Of a DNA stretch of 64,000 nucleotides, positions 1 to 9,243 are shown one piece after another; within the stretch, counting starts at the first letter, position 1, and every line of letters starts with the position of its first letter. Made by a program: the position numbers and the translations under genes. Under the pieces are notes generated by a model that saw only the letters and a program-made list of their open reading frames with translations, searched no databases and was not told the origin of the DNA. The stretch is from the NCBI RefSeq assembly GCF_963966145.1, contig NC_091048.1, positions 12,400,001 to 12,464,000 of the forward strand, given 5' to 3'. The stretch comes from Tenebrio molitor. Its lineage: Eukaryota > Arthropoda > Insecta > Coleoptera > Tenebrionidae.

Positions 1-198
1 TTGTTTTATTGCTACTATCACTACCATATTGTGATGTAAAATATTGCTTAATCACAATTATGTGAAGGTTGAAGATGCTGACTTAGGTTAGTCATCTCTA
101 TCCGGATGATTATGAACTGCAAAGTAAGGAAATAATGAAATAAAACACTAGATTCTTTATTATAATTTTATTAAAAATATAAATTACATTTGAATGTA

Positions 199-1502
199 TT
201 ATGTGATGCTACTTTTATCAATCCAACTGTTGTGTGTGTTGTTTAGTCCTAACCATTTGACATACATTCTTCTTCCTTTTTTTCTTAAAACTTTTTCCAC
301 CAAGTAAATATCCGAATGTTTTACTTTCTGCAATTCTTCTTCATAAAATCCTCCTAATATATCTTCGCCCTGTACATCTTTTAATAAATATGTTGTTGGA
401 TTAGTTAGCTTTACTTTTTTAACAATGAAAATTTCGTTTGACCAATTGGCTGTATAAGATTTATCAAAAATTTGACGATGTTTACTTATTCGTACATGAT
501 CACCAACAGAAAATTTATTATGTACATTTGCAAGCTTTATATGAGTATAAATTGATTTCAATATTGATCTTTCATTGCTTTTTTTAACATTTGCCGGTGT
601 AGTTTTAATTGTGCTGTGATATTTGTTGTTATATTCGTTGGCGATTTTATCTAATATATTGACCCATTTATAATTTCCTTGAAAACTAAATTGTACCCAC
701 ATTAATTGCTTTAGCGTTCTGTTGACCCGTTCAACTATAGATGCTTTAATAGAACTGAACGTACTTACTATAATGATTAATTTTACGTTTTTTCATTAAA
801 CTTTGAAATTTTGTATTAAAAAACTCTTTACCGTAGTCAGTCTGTAAGTTTTTAGGTGGTGGTTTTACTTTTAGTAAAATATTCTCCATTGCTGTACTCA
901 CATCAATAGAATTTTTTGTCTTTAATGGAGCCATCCAGACGTACTATTGCGGGCAAAAAAAGTGGGACATCAACGTCATTGTCTTGACTTTTAATGTGAA
1001 ATAACCCTTATCTTATTCTAACCCTACTTTGAATTGATTGACGTTGTCATTAAGTATTGTAGGTTGTAGGGAATGATTGTAAGTAAGCACGTAGTGAAGA
1101 TTTATTTAAGGCAAAGTCCCAATCAAAATCTATCTTTATCAAAAGGAGAGAGCATTTGGAAAAGGAAAATAGGAGTATAAAATAAATTTTTAAACTGTCA
1201 TCTGGAATAGTGTCAAAAAAATGACAATAAAGCTTAAACTACATCGAATTTTTCAAAACTGACAGAAATTTGATGTCCCACTTTTTTTGCCCGCAATAGT
1301 ACTTAGAAAAGCAATCAATTACAACTAAAATGTATTTAAATTGTTGATTTTCTTTGGCATATGGAATCATTTCCGCAAGATCAGCTTGCAATGTTTCATT
1401 TAGTCCTTTAATTATAATACGACGACGTTTGAATTTTTTTCTTGCAGGCTTATGTAATTCTTTTACGATATCCGATTTTGATGGAAGTAGGTTTATAACC
1501 AT
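199..1502 (-). pseudogene. Polinton retroviral-type integrase, split by a MITE and a frameshift
   Basis: DDE integrase that would join Polinton DNA to the chromosome. Reading down from 1502: a basic stretch (KKFKRRR), the first catalytic Asp in QADLAEM, the second Asp in LQTDYGKEF, the catalytic Glu in SIVERVNRT near 730, and a C-terminal chromodomain in the last ~45 residues (LVEKVLRKK, YVKWLGL). Two breaks are visible. A 356-bp MITE sits right after the codons for FSKY; the codons on either side are in register if the element and one TA are ignored. A small frameshift near 750 puts the Glu in another frame from the second Asp. The chromodomain is typical of Polinton integrases and is expected to guide target choice. 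Start taken at the Met of MVINLLPSK; a more upstream zinc-binding part is not seen. Confidence 0.9.
944..1299. mobile_element. MITE with ~30-bp terminal inverted repeats and TA duplication
   Basis: The ends are inverted copies starting CTATTGCGGGC, followed by a run of A and GTGGGACATCAA. TA flanks both sides (942-943, 1300-1301). There is no coding capacity. The TA target and short TIRs fit a Tc1/mariner-derived MITE. It interrupts the integrase reading frame. Confidence 0.9.
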
Positions 1503-1532
1503 TATCTTTTAATTTGGAAACCATGCTTATTA

Positions 1533-1982
1533 TTAGTGTTTTATAATCGCTTTTTCATCATTGACTGACTGATTTTCAAATTTTATTGGACATTTAACAA
1601 TTATTTGCGCAAATAAACATTTAAATTTATTGTTTTTAGTTTTCGATGTACTTTGTTTAACAACAAATGATATACTTGTTCCAAATTGCATTTGATAATT
1701 CAAAGCTTGTTCTTTAGTAAATAATTTATCATTTAAACTTATAAGAACCTCTTCATTGTTTAGAAGAATCTTTTCAATGGTACCCTGTTCTAATGGAAAT
1801 TTATAATCAACTCTGTCAAATCCTATAATATATTTATTATCTACAATGGCATAAGCTTCAAATTTTAAAATTACGTTATAAAACATATATGAGGATGAAA
1901 GTATTTCTTTGTCACTAAACTTTGTCAATACCAATTGTGGATTTTTAACTAAGTGACGTCCAAATTTATCAAGCGTCATCAT
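1533..1982 (-). CDS. Polinton protein of unknown function (149 aa)
   Basis: Open frame between the DUF8207-type gene and integrase, all on the minus strand. Its ATG overlaps the upstream gene's stop (ATGA arrangement at 1979-1982), which suggests co-transcription. The sequence is mixed alpha/beta in character with no catalytic motif I recognise and no membrane segment. The position next to integrase and the overlap support a real gene of the element. I do not recognise the family. Confidence 0.6.
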   Translation of the reverse strand: MMTLDKFGRHLVKNPQLVLTKFSDKEILSSSYMFYNVILKFEAYAIVDNKYIIGFDRVDYKFPLEQGTIEKILLNNEEVLISLNDKLFTKEQALNYQMQFGTSISFVVKQSTSKTKNNKFKCLFAQIIVKCPIKFENQSVNDEKAIIKH

Positions 1983-3050
1983 TCAATAATACCAGATTCA
2001 CGCAATTCTTCTACAATTGAAACTATTTCGTTATTGTGACCCGAATGTCCCGCTGTCTGCGAAGCAACTAATAACCGAAGTCTTTCGACTAATTTGGATC
2101 ATCCCAGTAAACATAATTTATTGGATAATTATTTGTTTCTTTTATCATACCTTTACCGATGGCTTTTCTTGGTCTTTAGGGGTTTCAGTATAATTTTGAG
2201 ATGGAAAGTATAAGGGAGCAATAACTGATTTATATTTATCAGATCTAAGGCGAATTGGAGCAGAAGGATCAAAGTTAGGACGACAAGCATTTTGTGTATA
2301 CTTTTTAGGATTGTTTTTAAATAAAAGTTCATAGAGTCCCGGTGTTGTTTTATAAAAGTTGTTATCTACTTTAATGTCTTTGCCCATAAACTCTACAACA
2401 GATGAACCAATGAAGAATTTCTCTTGAAAGCTGTCGTGTCTTATGCCAGTCCCTTGATCAAATTCTCGTTTCTTATCAAGAATCATAGCACTTATATATT
2501 GTCGTGGTATTTCATCAAAACTTTCTAAATACTCAGTAAATAAATCTGTTCCAACAATATTTGAAATATTATTTTTACTTTCTTCAACTGAATTTTCAAT
2601 TAACTCATCTAGTTCTATATTGTCTACATTTTCAGGTTCCTCTAGAAAACTTTCTGGTTCTACCTCCCTTTTTAAAACTGATGCATCATGTGATGTACTT
2701 TGAAGTAGCTTATCAATTTCATTCAAATCAACTTTATCATCTTTTATTGAATCCATTCTTTTTTGAAGTTTAGAGATTCTATCCGAAAGAGTAAGTTTAT
2801 TTTCGACGGGAATAATTTGTTTAAATGTTTCTTGTTTTTCTTCTTTAGGTTTAAAGTTGTTGACAATGCCTTTTTCTTGTAACTGATTGGATATTGTTTC
2901 AAGTCTTTTGGTAATAGGAGAAAAGGTGTTTTCATAAATAGACTCATCTTGTTTTAGCAAAGTCATTTTTCGCTTTACTTCATCTCTTTTCTTAATTAAT
3001 TTTTTTAGATTGTCTGTGTCTGTATCATTAACTCTACTTTTTAAATTCAT
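1979..3050 (-). pseudogene. Arthropod Polinton DUF8207-type protein, frameshifted
   Basis: The N-terminal half is a charged coiled-coil-like region (KKRDEVKRKM, ISKLQKRMDSIKDD). The central block contains TPGLYELLFKNNP, the hallmark I associate with DUF8207 proteins of arthropod Mavericks. The conserved tail (YVYWDDPN, then LRLLVASQ, then IVEELRESGII) is present but needs two small frame changes, near 2148 and 2104. The more plausible start is the second Met (MNLKSRV) at 3050 rather than 3080. The role is unknown; its place between the ATPase and integrase suggests a virion or packaging accessory. It ends by overlapping the next gene by 4 bp. Confidence 0.7.
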
Positions 3051-3175
3051 AGTTAATACAAATACGCAAAACGTTATCAAACCGTAAAAGCGTTACAAAG
3101 CGTTAACAAACTGCTTCTAAAACTGTCGAATTTGGTAAGTACTTTGTTTTGTTTATATAGTTTTTCTTACTGAAA

Positions 3176-3913
3176 TTAAGGTTGTATGAAGCAATCAAAA
3201 CCTTTTCTATAACCTCCACTATTGAAATCTTTTTCTTTATCAATTACTAAAAAATTGAATTTATCCTGCCAACATAAATGACACATTTCTTTAAATTGTT
3301 CATAAGTGAGCTCCGAACTAACGTTGTCTCTATAAATGCGAAGTAAATTTAACTCATCTTGTTTAAATACTATTAAAAAATTTGCATTGTCTCTAATTAA
3401 TTGTTTCGGAATTTTGGTATAAGTCTGACACAAATAGAAACAGTCAATATTTTTATGTCTACCCATACTAAAATATTCTCTCATAACATTTTGTTCATCG
3501 CAAGCTACATCATCAAAAATTATTAAGGAATTAGGTTTAACTTCTGATGAAGAGGGAATATTATTTTCTAGATTATTAAATGCAAAGAAATTCATTCCTT
3601 TTATAGGTTTTAATAATGTTTCTAAATACTGATATTTTGGTTGAAATAATGATTTTGAAAAAACATAGACGTTTTCAAATCGCAATCCATTAGGATGTTC
3701 AATTAAACTTATCATTGTATTGGTTTTACCACAGTTTGATGGTCCTACAATAAGACAACGTATAGTTGAGGGAAAATGTCCTCCATGTCTTTTTTTGTTA
3801 ATAGTTTTAAAATCATTGTTTGAAACTTGTAGTGTTATTGGTTGTTGTACTATTCGCATTTTGCATGAAACTAATGAGAAAAATTTCTGTAAACTATAAA
3901 TATTCTTATCCAA
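3176..3913 (-). CDS. Polinton A32/FtsK-HerA-type DNA-packaging ATPase
   Basis: Intact P-loop ATPase expected to pump element DNA into capsids. Walker A is GPSNCGKT near residue 58; Walker B is LIIFDDV near residue 130. A conserved FYLCQTYTKIPKQLIRDNAN stretch follows, matching the sensor region of this family. Length of about 245 aa is normal for Polinton ATPases. The true start could be the internal Met of MRIVQQP (position 3859) rather than 3913. It is divergent from the PLA2-like gene; the 59-bp gap between their starts probably holds both promoters. Confidence 0.9.
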   Translation of the reverse strand: MDKNIYSLQKFFSLVSCKMRIVQQPITLQVSNNDFKTINKKRHGGHFPSTIRCLIVGPSNCGKTNTMISLIEHPNGLRFENVYVFSKSLFQPKYQYLETLLKPIKGMNFFAFNNLENNIPSSSEVKPNSLIIFDDVACDEQNVMREYFSMGRHKNIDCFYLCQTYTKIPKQLIRDNANFLIVFKQDELNLLRIYRDNVSSELTYEQFKEMCHLCWQDKFNFLVIDKEKDFNSGGYRKGFDCFIQP

Positions 3914-3972
3914 ACCTGTTTTGTTTTAGTTGTGTTTTAGTTGGTAAAACCTAAACTTCATAAAGTCTATAT

Positions 3973-4839
3973 ATGGCAGTAAAAAAACCAAATCGTAACA
4001 GTCAAGTAAAAACGGTTAAAAAGAGATATAGTGGGCGTGGTATTCTAAATTCGGTGATAAATAAGCTACCCGTAGAACTTCATATTCCGGGTTATAATTA
4101 TTGTGGACCAGGAACAAAACTATCAAAACGGCTTTCCAGAGGCGATAAAGGAGTTAATGATTTGGATGAAGCCTGCAAGGAACATGATATCGCTTATAAT
4201 AAGAGTTTAGATCTAATCAATAGACATAAAGCAGACCGTGTCTTATTAGAGAAAGCAAAGCTTAGATTACGTTCTTCTAATTCTTCACTTGGAGAAAAAA
4301 CTGCGGCTTTGGGTGTTGCATCTGCAATGAAAGCTAAATTAACACTTGGAATGGGTTGTTCATCAGCAAAAAAATCTCAGCGCTCAAAAACTAAATTTAA
4401 GAAAAGTAAAAAAGGATTAGGGTTTAACCAACTAAGAAAAATTGCAAAAACAGCAATTAAAGGAAAGAAGTTTAAAAACAACATTGATGTTATAAAAGCA
4501 GCAGTAAAAGCTGTAAAATCAGTAAAAAACAAAAGTCCTATTAAACATACACGCATTATTCCTATACCAAAAACTGGTGGATTTTTACCGCTTATTCCAA
4601 TTTTTGCTGCATTAGGGGCCTTAGGTTCTTTAGGTGGTGGTACTGCAGCAATTGCAAAAGCAGTAAATGATACTAAAGCAGCTAAAGAACAACTTAAAGA
4701 AACTCAAAGACATAATCAAAGTATGGAAGCCATTGCATTAAATAAGTCTAAATCAGGAAAAGGATTGTTTTTAAAACCTTATAAAAAGGGATTCGGTCTT
4801 ATTTTAGGACCATGGAAATCACCAAGGACATTCCTATAA
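3973..4839 (+). CDS. PLA2-like minor virion protein with C-terminal hydrophobic segment
   Basis: N-terminal phospholipase A2-like domain of the parvovirus VP1 type. It has the calcium loop YNYCGPGT (residues ~41-48), then NDLDEACKEHDIAY with the catalytic His-Asp pair (~61-74). Such domains are known from parvovirus and Polinton/adintovirus virion proteins, where they are thought to breach membranes. A very basic middle (KKSKKGLGF, KTAIKGKKF) and a Gly/Ala-rich hydrophobic segment near residues 196-216 resemble adenovirus core and membrane-lytic proteins. It is the first gene of the plus-strand structural block. Its end overlaps the protease start by 28 bp. No break is seen. Confidence 0.8.
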   Translation: MAVKKPNRNSQVKTVKKRYSGRGILNSVINKLPVELHIPGYNYCGPGTKLSKRLSRGDKGVNDLDEACKEHDIAYNKSLDLINRHKADRVLLEKAKLRLRSSNSSLGEKTAALGVASAMKAKLTLGMGCSSAKKSQRSKTKFKKSKKGLGFNQLRKIAKTAIKGKKFKNNIDVIKAAVKAVKSVKNKSPIKHTRIIPIPKTGGFLPLIPIFAALGALGSLGGGTAAIAKAVNDTKAAKEQLKETQRHNQSMEAIALNKSKSGKGLFLKPYKKGFGLILGPWKSPRTFL

Positions 4840-5210
4840 AGCTTCCAAAACGTGCCTTAACAAATATTGATTTAAAAAAATTTGCAAAACTATTAGAAAT
4901 TCATAATTTTAGAGGAGTATTTATGATAGATTCATTGCCTAAATCAGGAGCAAAAGTTAACGAAACTGGTCTCATAAATTTAGATGATCAGAAAGGTAAT
5001 GGAACTCACTGGACTGCTTATAAGAAAATTAATAACTAGGTCATTTATTTTGATAGCTTTGGCAACTTACCGCCACCTACAGAATTAGTTAAATATTTAA
5101 ACAAAAACAATAAGTGTGAAATAATATATAATCATCAAACATTACAAAAGTTTGATACAGTAATTTGTGGACATTTGTGTTTAAAATTTTTGTACAACTA
5201 TAATAATTAA
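4812..5210 (+). pseudogene. Adenain-type cysteine protease with one in-frame TAG
   Basis: Virion maturation protease of the adenovirus type. The catalytic His is in GTHWTAY, the acidic residue in YFDSFG, and the Cys in VICGHLC near the C-terminus. A single TAG at 5037-5039 falls between the His and the acidic residue. The same frame then runs open to TAA at 5208-5210, about 132 codons in all. Length and motif order are otherwise normal. One point mutation explains the break; readthrough cannot be excluded but there is no evidence for it. Confidence 0.88.
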
Positions 5211-5264
5211 TAACGGATGTAGATAGTTTTTAGTTTAGCACAGTCTTTTGTATGTGTTTGTATC

Positions 5265-5999
5265 ATGTCTGTTACGTTTACTTTAACAGGAACAAGTTCA
5301 ATACTTTCAAGTAAATATTATCCTCCTTTAGTATTGGATAACAGTGAATACGCTTTAGGTTTAATAAACTTAGAAACATTTAATTCAATAGCAAACGTAA
5401 CTAATTCAAATAACAAATTTTATTTTACCTTAATAAATCAAGCAAAAGGTTTTATTGAAATTCCTGAAGGTTCTTATGAAATTGATGAACTCAATGCTTT
5501 TTTAAGTCAAGAACTTATTAGATATGTTAAAAACGAATCATTAAAAACAAATCACTACATGCAACAACCTACTTTACTTATAGAAGGAAATAACAATACC
5601 TTAAAATGTGAAATTAAATGTAGTCTTGATATTGACTTTACAAAAAAAGACACTATTGGTAGTTTACTAGGTTTCAGCAGTAATACACTTAGAGCAAACA
5701 AAAAACATATATCAGATAATCCTTGTAAAATATTCAAAGTAAATGCATTATGTGTGGAGTGTAATATTGTATCTGGTGCGTATCGCAATGGTAAAGAAGT
5801 GCATGTTATTCATGAATTTTTTCCTTGTGTACCTCCTGGATACAAAATAATAGAAACATCTTCTAGTGTTATTTATCTACCAGTTAACACTAAACAAATA
5901 GATGAGATAACAATTAAAATAACTGATCAAGATGGAAATATTGTCAATTTTAGAGGAGAAGTGCTAACAGTAAGGTTGCATTTGCGTAAAGTAAAATAG
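5265..5999 (+). CDS. Polinton minor (penton-like) capsid protein
   Basis: A 244-residue open frame in the structural block. It has beta-rich sequence beginning MSVTFTLTGTSS, the IGSLLGFS motif around residues 127-134, and a late 'VIYLPVN ... VNFRGEVLTVRLHL' pattern, as in the single jelly-roll minor capsid proteins of Polintons. It is expected to form the vertices of the icosahedral particle. It lies between the protease and the major capsid gene. No break is seen. The family call rests on motif pattern and position. Confidence 0.8.
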   Translation: MSVTFTLTGTSSILSSKYYPPLVLDNSEYALGLINLETFNSIANVTNSNNKFYFTLINQAKGFIEIPEGSYEIDELNAFLSQELIRYVKNESLKTNHYMQQPTLLIEGNNNTLKCEIKCSLDIDFTKKDTIGSLLGFSSNTLRANKKHISDNPCKIFKVNALCVECNIVSGAYRNGKEVHVIHEFFPCVPPGYKIIETSSSVIYLPVNTKQIDEITIKITDQDGNIVNFRGEVLTVRLHLRKVK

Positions 6000-6009
6000 C
6001 GATCCTGCA

Positions 6010-6177
6010 ATGGGAATAGTGTTTAATGTTAACAGTAAAATTGGTGCAGCATACAAGGGTAAAAATATAAATATCTCAAAAACAAATAAAATTTCTAGTC
6101 GAGTGAAAAACGTGAAAGTGTTAACTACAGCAAACCGTTTGTTTTTAAAATCTTTAGGATTTCGAGTAAAAGTATAA
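6010..6177 (+). CDS. Small basic Polinton protein (55 aa)
   Basis: Short ORF between minor and major capsid genes, 10 bp after one and 10 bp before the other, which supports it being real. It is very Lys/Arg/Asn-rich and ends in LTTANRLFLKSLGFRVKV. The tail resembles a small conserved ORF of insect Polintons placed just before the major capsid. It may be a core or cement peptide; the function is unknown. Confidence 0.6.
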   Translation: MGIVFNVNSKIGAAYKGKNINISKTNKISSRVKNVKVLTTANRLFLKSLGFRVKV

Positions 6178-6187
6178 ATTTAGCAAA

Positions 6188-7417
6188 ATGAATTTTGAAA
6201 TTCTGAATGTTCAGGAACCACCGTTGTTTGATATGACAATTGCTTATGCTGAAAAACGTACTCATCCACCTTATGCATCTAGTTCTTTTAATAACAATGA
6301 TGAAATTAGAATTCCAATACAACAACAAGACATATACACTTTACCTTGGTACAGTACGTTACATGTTCAAGGAAAAGTAAAAGTGTATGGTAAAGATAAT
6401 GTTGTTTTACCACCTTCAAGCGTTGAATTTGTTAACATGGGAATTTTATTTTTGTTTAATGAAATACGTTATGAAATATCAGGAGATTCCATTGATACTG
6501 TTAGAAATCCGGGAATTGCGTCTGTTTTAAAAGGATATGCAACATACAACGAATCACAAAGTAAGGCTCTTCAAAACAGTGGTTGGTTTCCCAAAGAACA
6601 ATCTACTATTATTGATGGAGTGAGTGATAGTTTTGATGTTATAATTCCACTTCACATGGTTTTGGGTTTGTGTGAAGACTTTAAAAAAGTTTTGGTAAAT
6701 GCTCGACAAGAATTAGTACTACGTCGCGGTAGTGATGATAGTAATGCATTTTTGCTTGATGATGATTTAGATAAGACAGTAAAATTGTCTTTAGAAAAAA
6801 TATCATGGAGAGTTCCTCATATTACAACAACAATAAAAGAACAATTAAAATTATTGGATATTGTTAAAAGTGCAAAAGAATTGTACATTCCTTTTCGAAG
6901 TCGAGAATTACATGAATATCCAGTTTTACCTCAAACACAAAAACATACATGGGCTATTAAATCTGCTATAGAAAAACCTCAATATGTAATGTTTGCATTA
7001 CAAACAGATCGAAAAAATCAACTTACTAAAAACTGTAGTCGTTTTGATCATTGTTATTTAAGAAATATTAAAGTTTTCCTTAATGATACACATTATCCAT
7101 ATGACAATTTAAATATAAATTTTGTTAACAATCAATATGCTCTCTTATATGAAATGTTTATTAATTTTCAAAATTCTTTTCTTTACAAAGAAAGTGAACC
7201 TATTTTTACTCCAAAAGAGTTTAAAGATATTGCACCAATTGCAGTGATTGATTGTTCTAAACAAAACGAAGAATTAAAAAGAAGTGCAGTGGATATTAGA
7301 ATAGAATTTGAAACAAGTGTAAATATACCTGATAAAACAACTGCTTATTGTTTAATTTTGCATGATAGAATAGCTAAATATATACCAATTAAAAACATAA
7401 TATCTTTAGTTAGATAG
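6188..7417 (+). CDS. Polinton major capsid protein (double jelly-roll)
   Basis: A 409-residue intact ORF, last of the plus-strand block. It is beta-rich throughout and matches the Polinton major capsid in size and layout, with an N-terminal MNFEILNVQEPPLFD and a C-terminal 'VNIPDKTTAYCLILHD' strand. The double jelly-roll fold, as in adenovirus hexon and PRD1 P3, is known for the family and inferred here. A polyadenylation signal lies about 110 bp downstream. Confidence 0.85.
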   Translation: MNFEILNVQEPPLFDMTIAYAEKRTHPPYASSSFNNNDEIRIPIQQQDIYTLPWYSTLHVQGKVKVYGKDNVVLPPSSVEFVNMGILFLFNEIRYEISGDSIDTVRNPGIASVLKGYATYNESQSKALQNSGWFPKEQSTIIDGVSDSFDVIIPLHMVLGLCEDFKKVLVNARQELVLRRGSDDSNAFLLDDDLDKTVKLSLEKISWRVPHITTTIKEQLKLLDIVKSAKELYIPFRSRELHEYPVLPQTQKHTWAIKSAIEKPQYVMFALQTDRKNQLTKNCSRFDHCYLRNIKVFLNDTHYPYDNLNINFVNNQYALLYEMFINFQNSFLYKESEPIFTPKEFKDIAPIAVIDCSKQNEELKRSAVDIRIEFETSVNIPDKTTAYCLILHDRIAKYIPIKNIISLVR

Positions 7418-7528
7418 GTTATAAGTAGGTACCCATGTATTTATTTATTTATTTAGTTATTGTTATTATTACTTAGGTAGTATTTAAGATAAATAGTTGT
7501 AGCACCTTAATTATGTAAGAAAATTTAT

Positions 7529-7534
7529 AAATAA
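7529..7534 (+). terminator. Polyadenylation signal after the capsid block
   Basis: AATAAA about 110 bp past the major capsid stop and just before the convergent minus-strand ORF ends at 7560. It is a reasonable 3' end for the plus-strand structural transcript. Confidence 0.5.
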
Positions 7535-7559
7535 AAGACAAAAAAATATGAAAAGTGTT

Positions 7560-8339
7560 TTATTGAATAGATGATAATAATGTTAACAGAGTCAAAGTTT
7601 CTTTATAATCCTGGAGCTTTGTTGATGGCCATCTCGCTGAGTCTGGACCGCAAGTCCAACCTAGCTGAGCCTCTGGATCGCTGTTTCCTTTGGATATGTT
7701 TTCCTTTACCAATTGTAATATTTGGGAGTGTTTAACATTTTCATGAGGCTTAAATCTATATAAAACATCTTTATTTAATTTCAACGACAAAATCGCTATC
7801 TGAAGCTTTTTGTAGTCAGCTATGTATGAAACATTACATACAAATTGATCAATGCATGATACAACAGTTTGATGGTTTTGCAAAATATTCAACAATGGAA
7901 ATTCCTTTGTGCAAATGTTTTGCAAATTGTGGTTGGACAATAAATCTAACAGATAATAAATATGTGATACATTTTTCTCTAAACCGTGAGCAGTTAACAA
8001 GGCATATAATTTCGAATAAGAAAGCAAACTTACATTTTCTTTCCTACAGATATCTACAAATGTGTGTACATACTTATCTAAAAATTTTCTTTTCTGTAAC
8101 AGTTTTACAAATATTTCAACATTAGCATTTTTTATGTAAAGAGACATTTTTAGAAAAATTTCACTTGGAATAATAAAGTCTTCTCGGTTCATCAGAGTAA
8201 AAAGTTTAAGTTTCGTTTGATGAGTGTCTTCATACAGGATCAGGTTATTTAAATGTTTCATATAAATTTTCTGTAGAGCATCTTGGGCTTCGATTTTGAT
8301 TTGTAACAAAAGATCCATCTTGGAAACACTGGTTAGCAC
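7560..8339 (-). CDS. Unknown Polinton-region protein (259 aa)
   Basis: Uninterrupted ORF between the major capsid gene (convergent) and the PolB C-terminus (same strand). The sequence is Leu/Lys/His-rich and looks all-helical (for example LLQIKIEAQDALQKIYMKHL), with no P-loop, nuclease or zinc motif. The last ~40 residues (GWTCGPDSARWP and after) differ in composition and could be a shifted or read-through tail. It could be an element accessory gene; I do not recognise it. Confidence 0.55.
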   Translation of the reverse strand: MLTSVSKMDLLLQIKIEAQDALQKIYMKHLNNLILYEDTHQTKLKLFTLMNREDFIIPSEIFLKMSLYIKNANVEIFVKLLQKRKFLDKYVHTFVDICRKENVSLLSYSKLYALLTAHGLEKNVSHIYYLLDLLSNHNLQNICTKEFPLLNILQNHQTVVSCIDQFVCNVSYIADYKKLQIAILSLKLNKDVLYRFKPHENVKHSQILQLVKENISKGNSDPEAQLGWTCGPDSARWPSTKLQDYKETLTLLTLLSSIQ

Positions 8340-8923
8340 TGCAACAACAATAAAATAAAATTATTTGTGTTGCTAGTTTGTATGCAGTACCTCATTTTGT
8401 AGTTGATATCCCTTCCATTATTTACTTATGTACACATATGTACTTTACTCATAATTAATATTTTCTTCTTCTTTTTCTCTGTTAGGTGTCGCTTGATACA
8501 TATAGCCCCAAGGCTTAGTGTCAGTTGTATCAAAATTAAGAATACGTTTATCATCAAATGGACCTAAGACAATTTTTTTCTGTTTGATAGATGAGACCTT
8601 GTGGTTTTTAGATCTTATTAACTTTTGTACTTTTTCTAAAATTGTTTGATCGAACAAACAATTTTTATAATCATTAAATGTGATGGCTTTTATTGAAGAT
8701 TTTGTAGATCCTTTTGATTTTTTAACTAAATACTCTTGATTTATCGTCATCTACAGTGTAAGCATACATTTTTGATCTTAAACCAACAAATTCTAACATA
8801 ATTTTACCATTGTTTTCATCTTTCATAAGGCCGGGTACTTTATTGTTTCTTTGTATAATGTTATAAATATTGTTAGTTTCATAATCTGAGGTATCAAAAA
8901 GATGAAAATCTTTTTTATCTAAT

Positions 8924-9243
8924 CCCCCATTTGAGTGGAATAAGGAACTTCATTACCGGACGCATTGCATTACTCCACTCAGTGGGACAAGTGAGCTTCA
9001 TTACCCCACTCAGTGGGATAAGTAAGTCATTATTCCACTGAGTGGTGTAATGAAACTGGCGGAAATAAATTAGATTTACCTTTTTTTTTAAATTCGGGGC
9101 GGTCTTAGATAAAATTTTGTACATAACACGTGGGCTAAAGCATATTACAGGAAACTCGTGTGATTACAGATAAACTCGGGCTAACGCCCTCGTCATCTGC
9201 AATCTGCTCACTCGAATCCTGTAATATTGCTTTTATCCCACTA
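8924..9243 (-). mobile_element. Short non-autonomous element inserted in PolB (copy 1)
   Basis: About 320 bp lying between the codons for the YTDTDS palm segment and the LFDTSDY segment. It contains several copies of CCACTCAGTGG and a ~110-bp palindrome (9130-9241) with core GGGCTAACGCCC. A second copy in the opposite orientation is at 23226-23570. It has no ORF. The mechanism of movement is unknown. Confidence 0.85.
9130..9241. repeat. Palindrome, core GGGCTAACGCCC
   Basis: Arms pair from GTGGGCTAAAGCA / TGCTTTTATCCCAC inwards with a few mismatches to a perfect GGGC...GCCC core at about 9178-9188. Part of the insertion in PolB. Confidence 0.85.

Noticed and set aside
1..200. Search for a Polinton terminal inverted repeat
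   Set aside because: No segment between 12.5 and 13.1 kb matches it inverted; the element end cannot be placed from this window.
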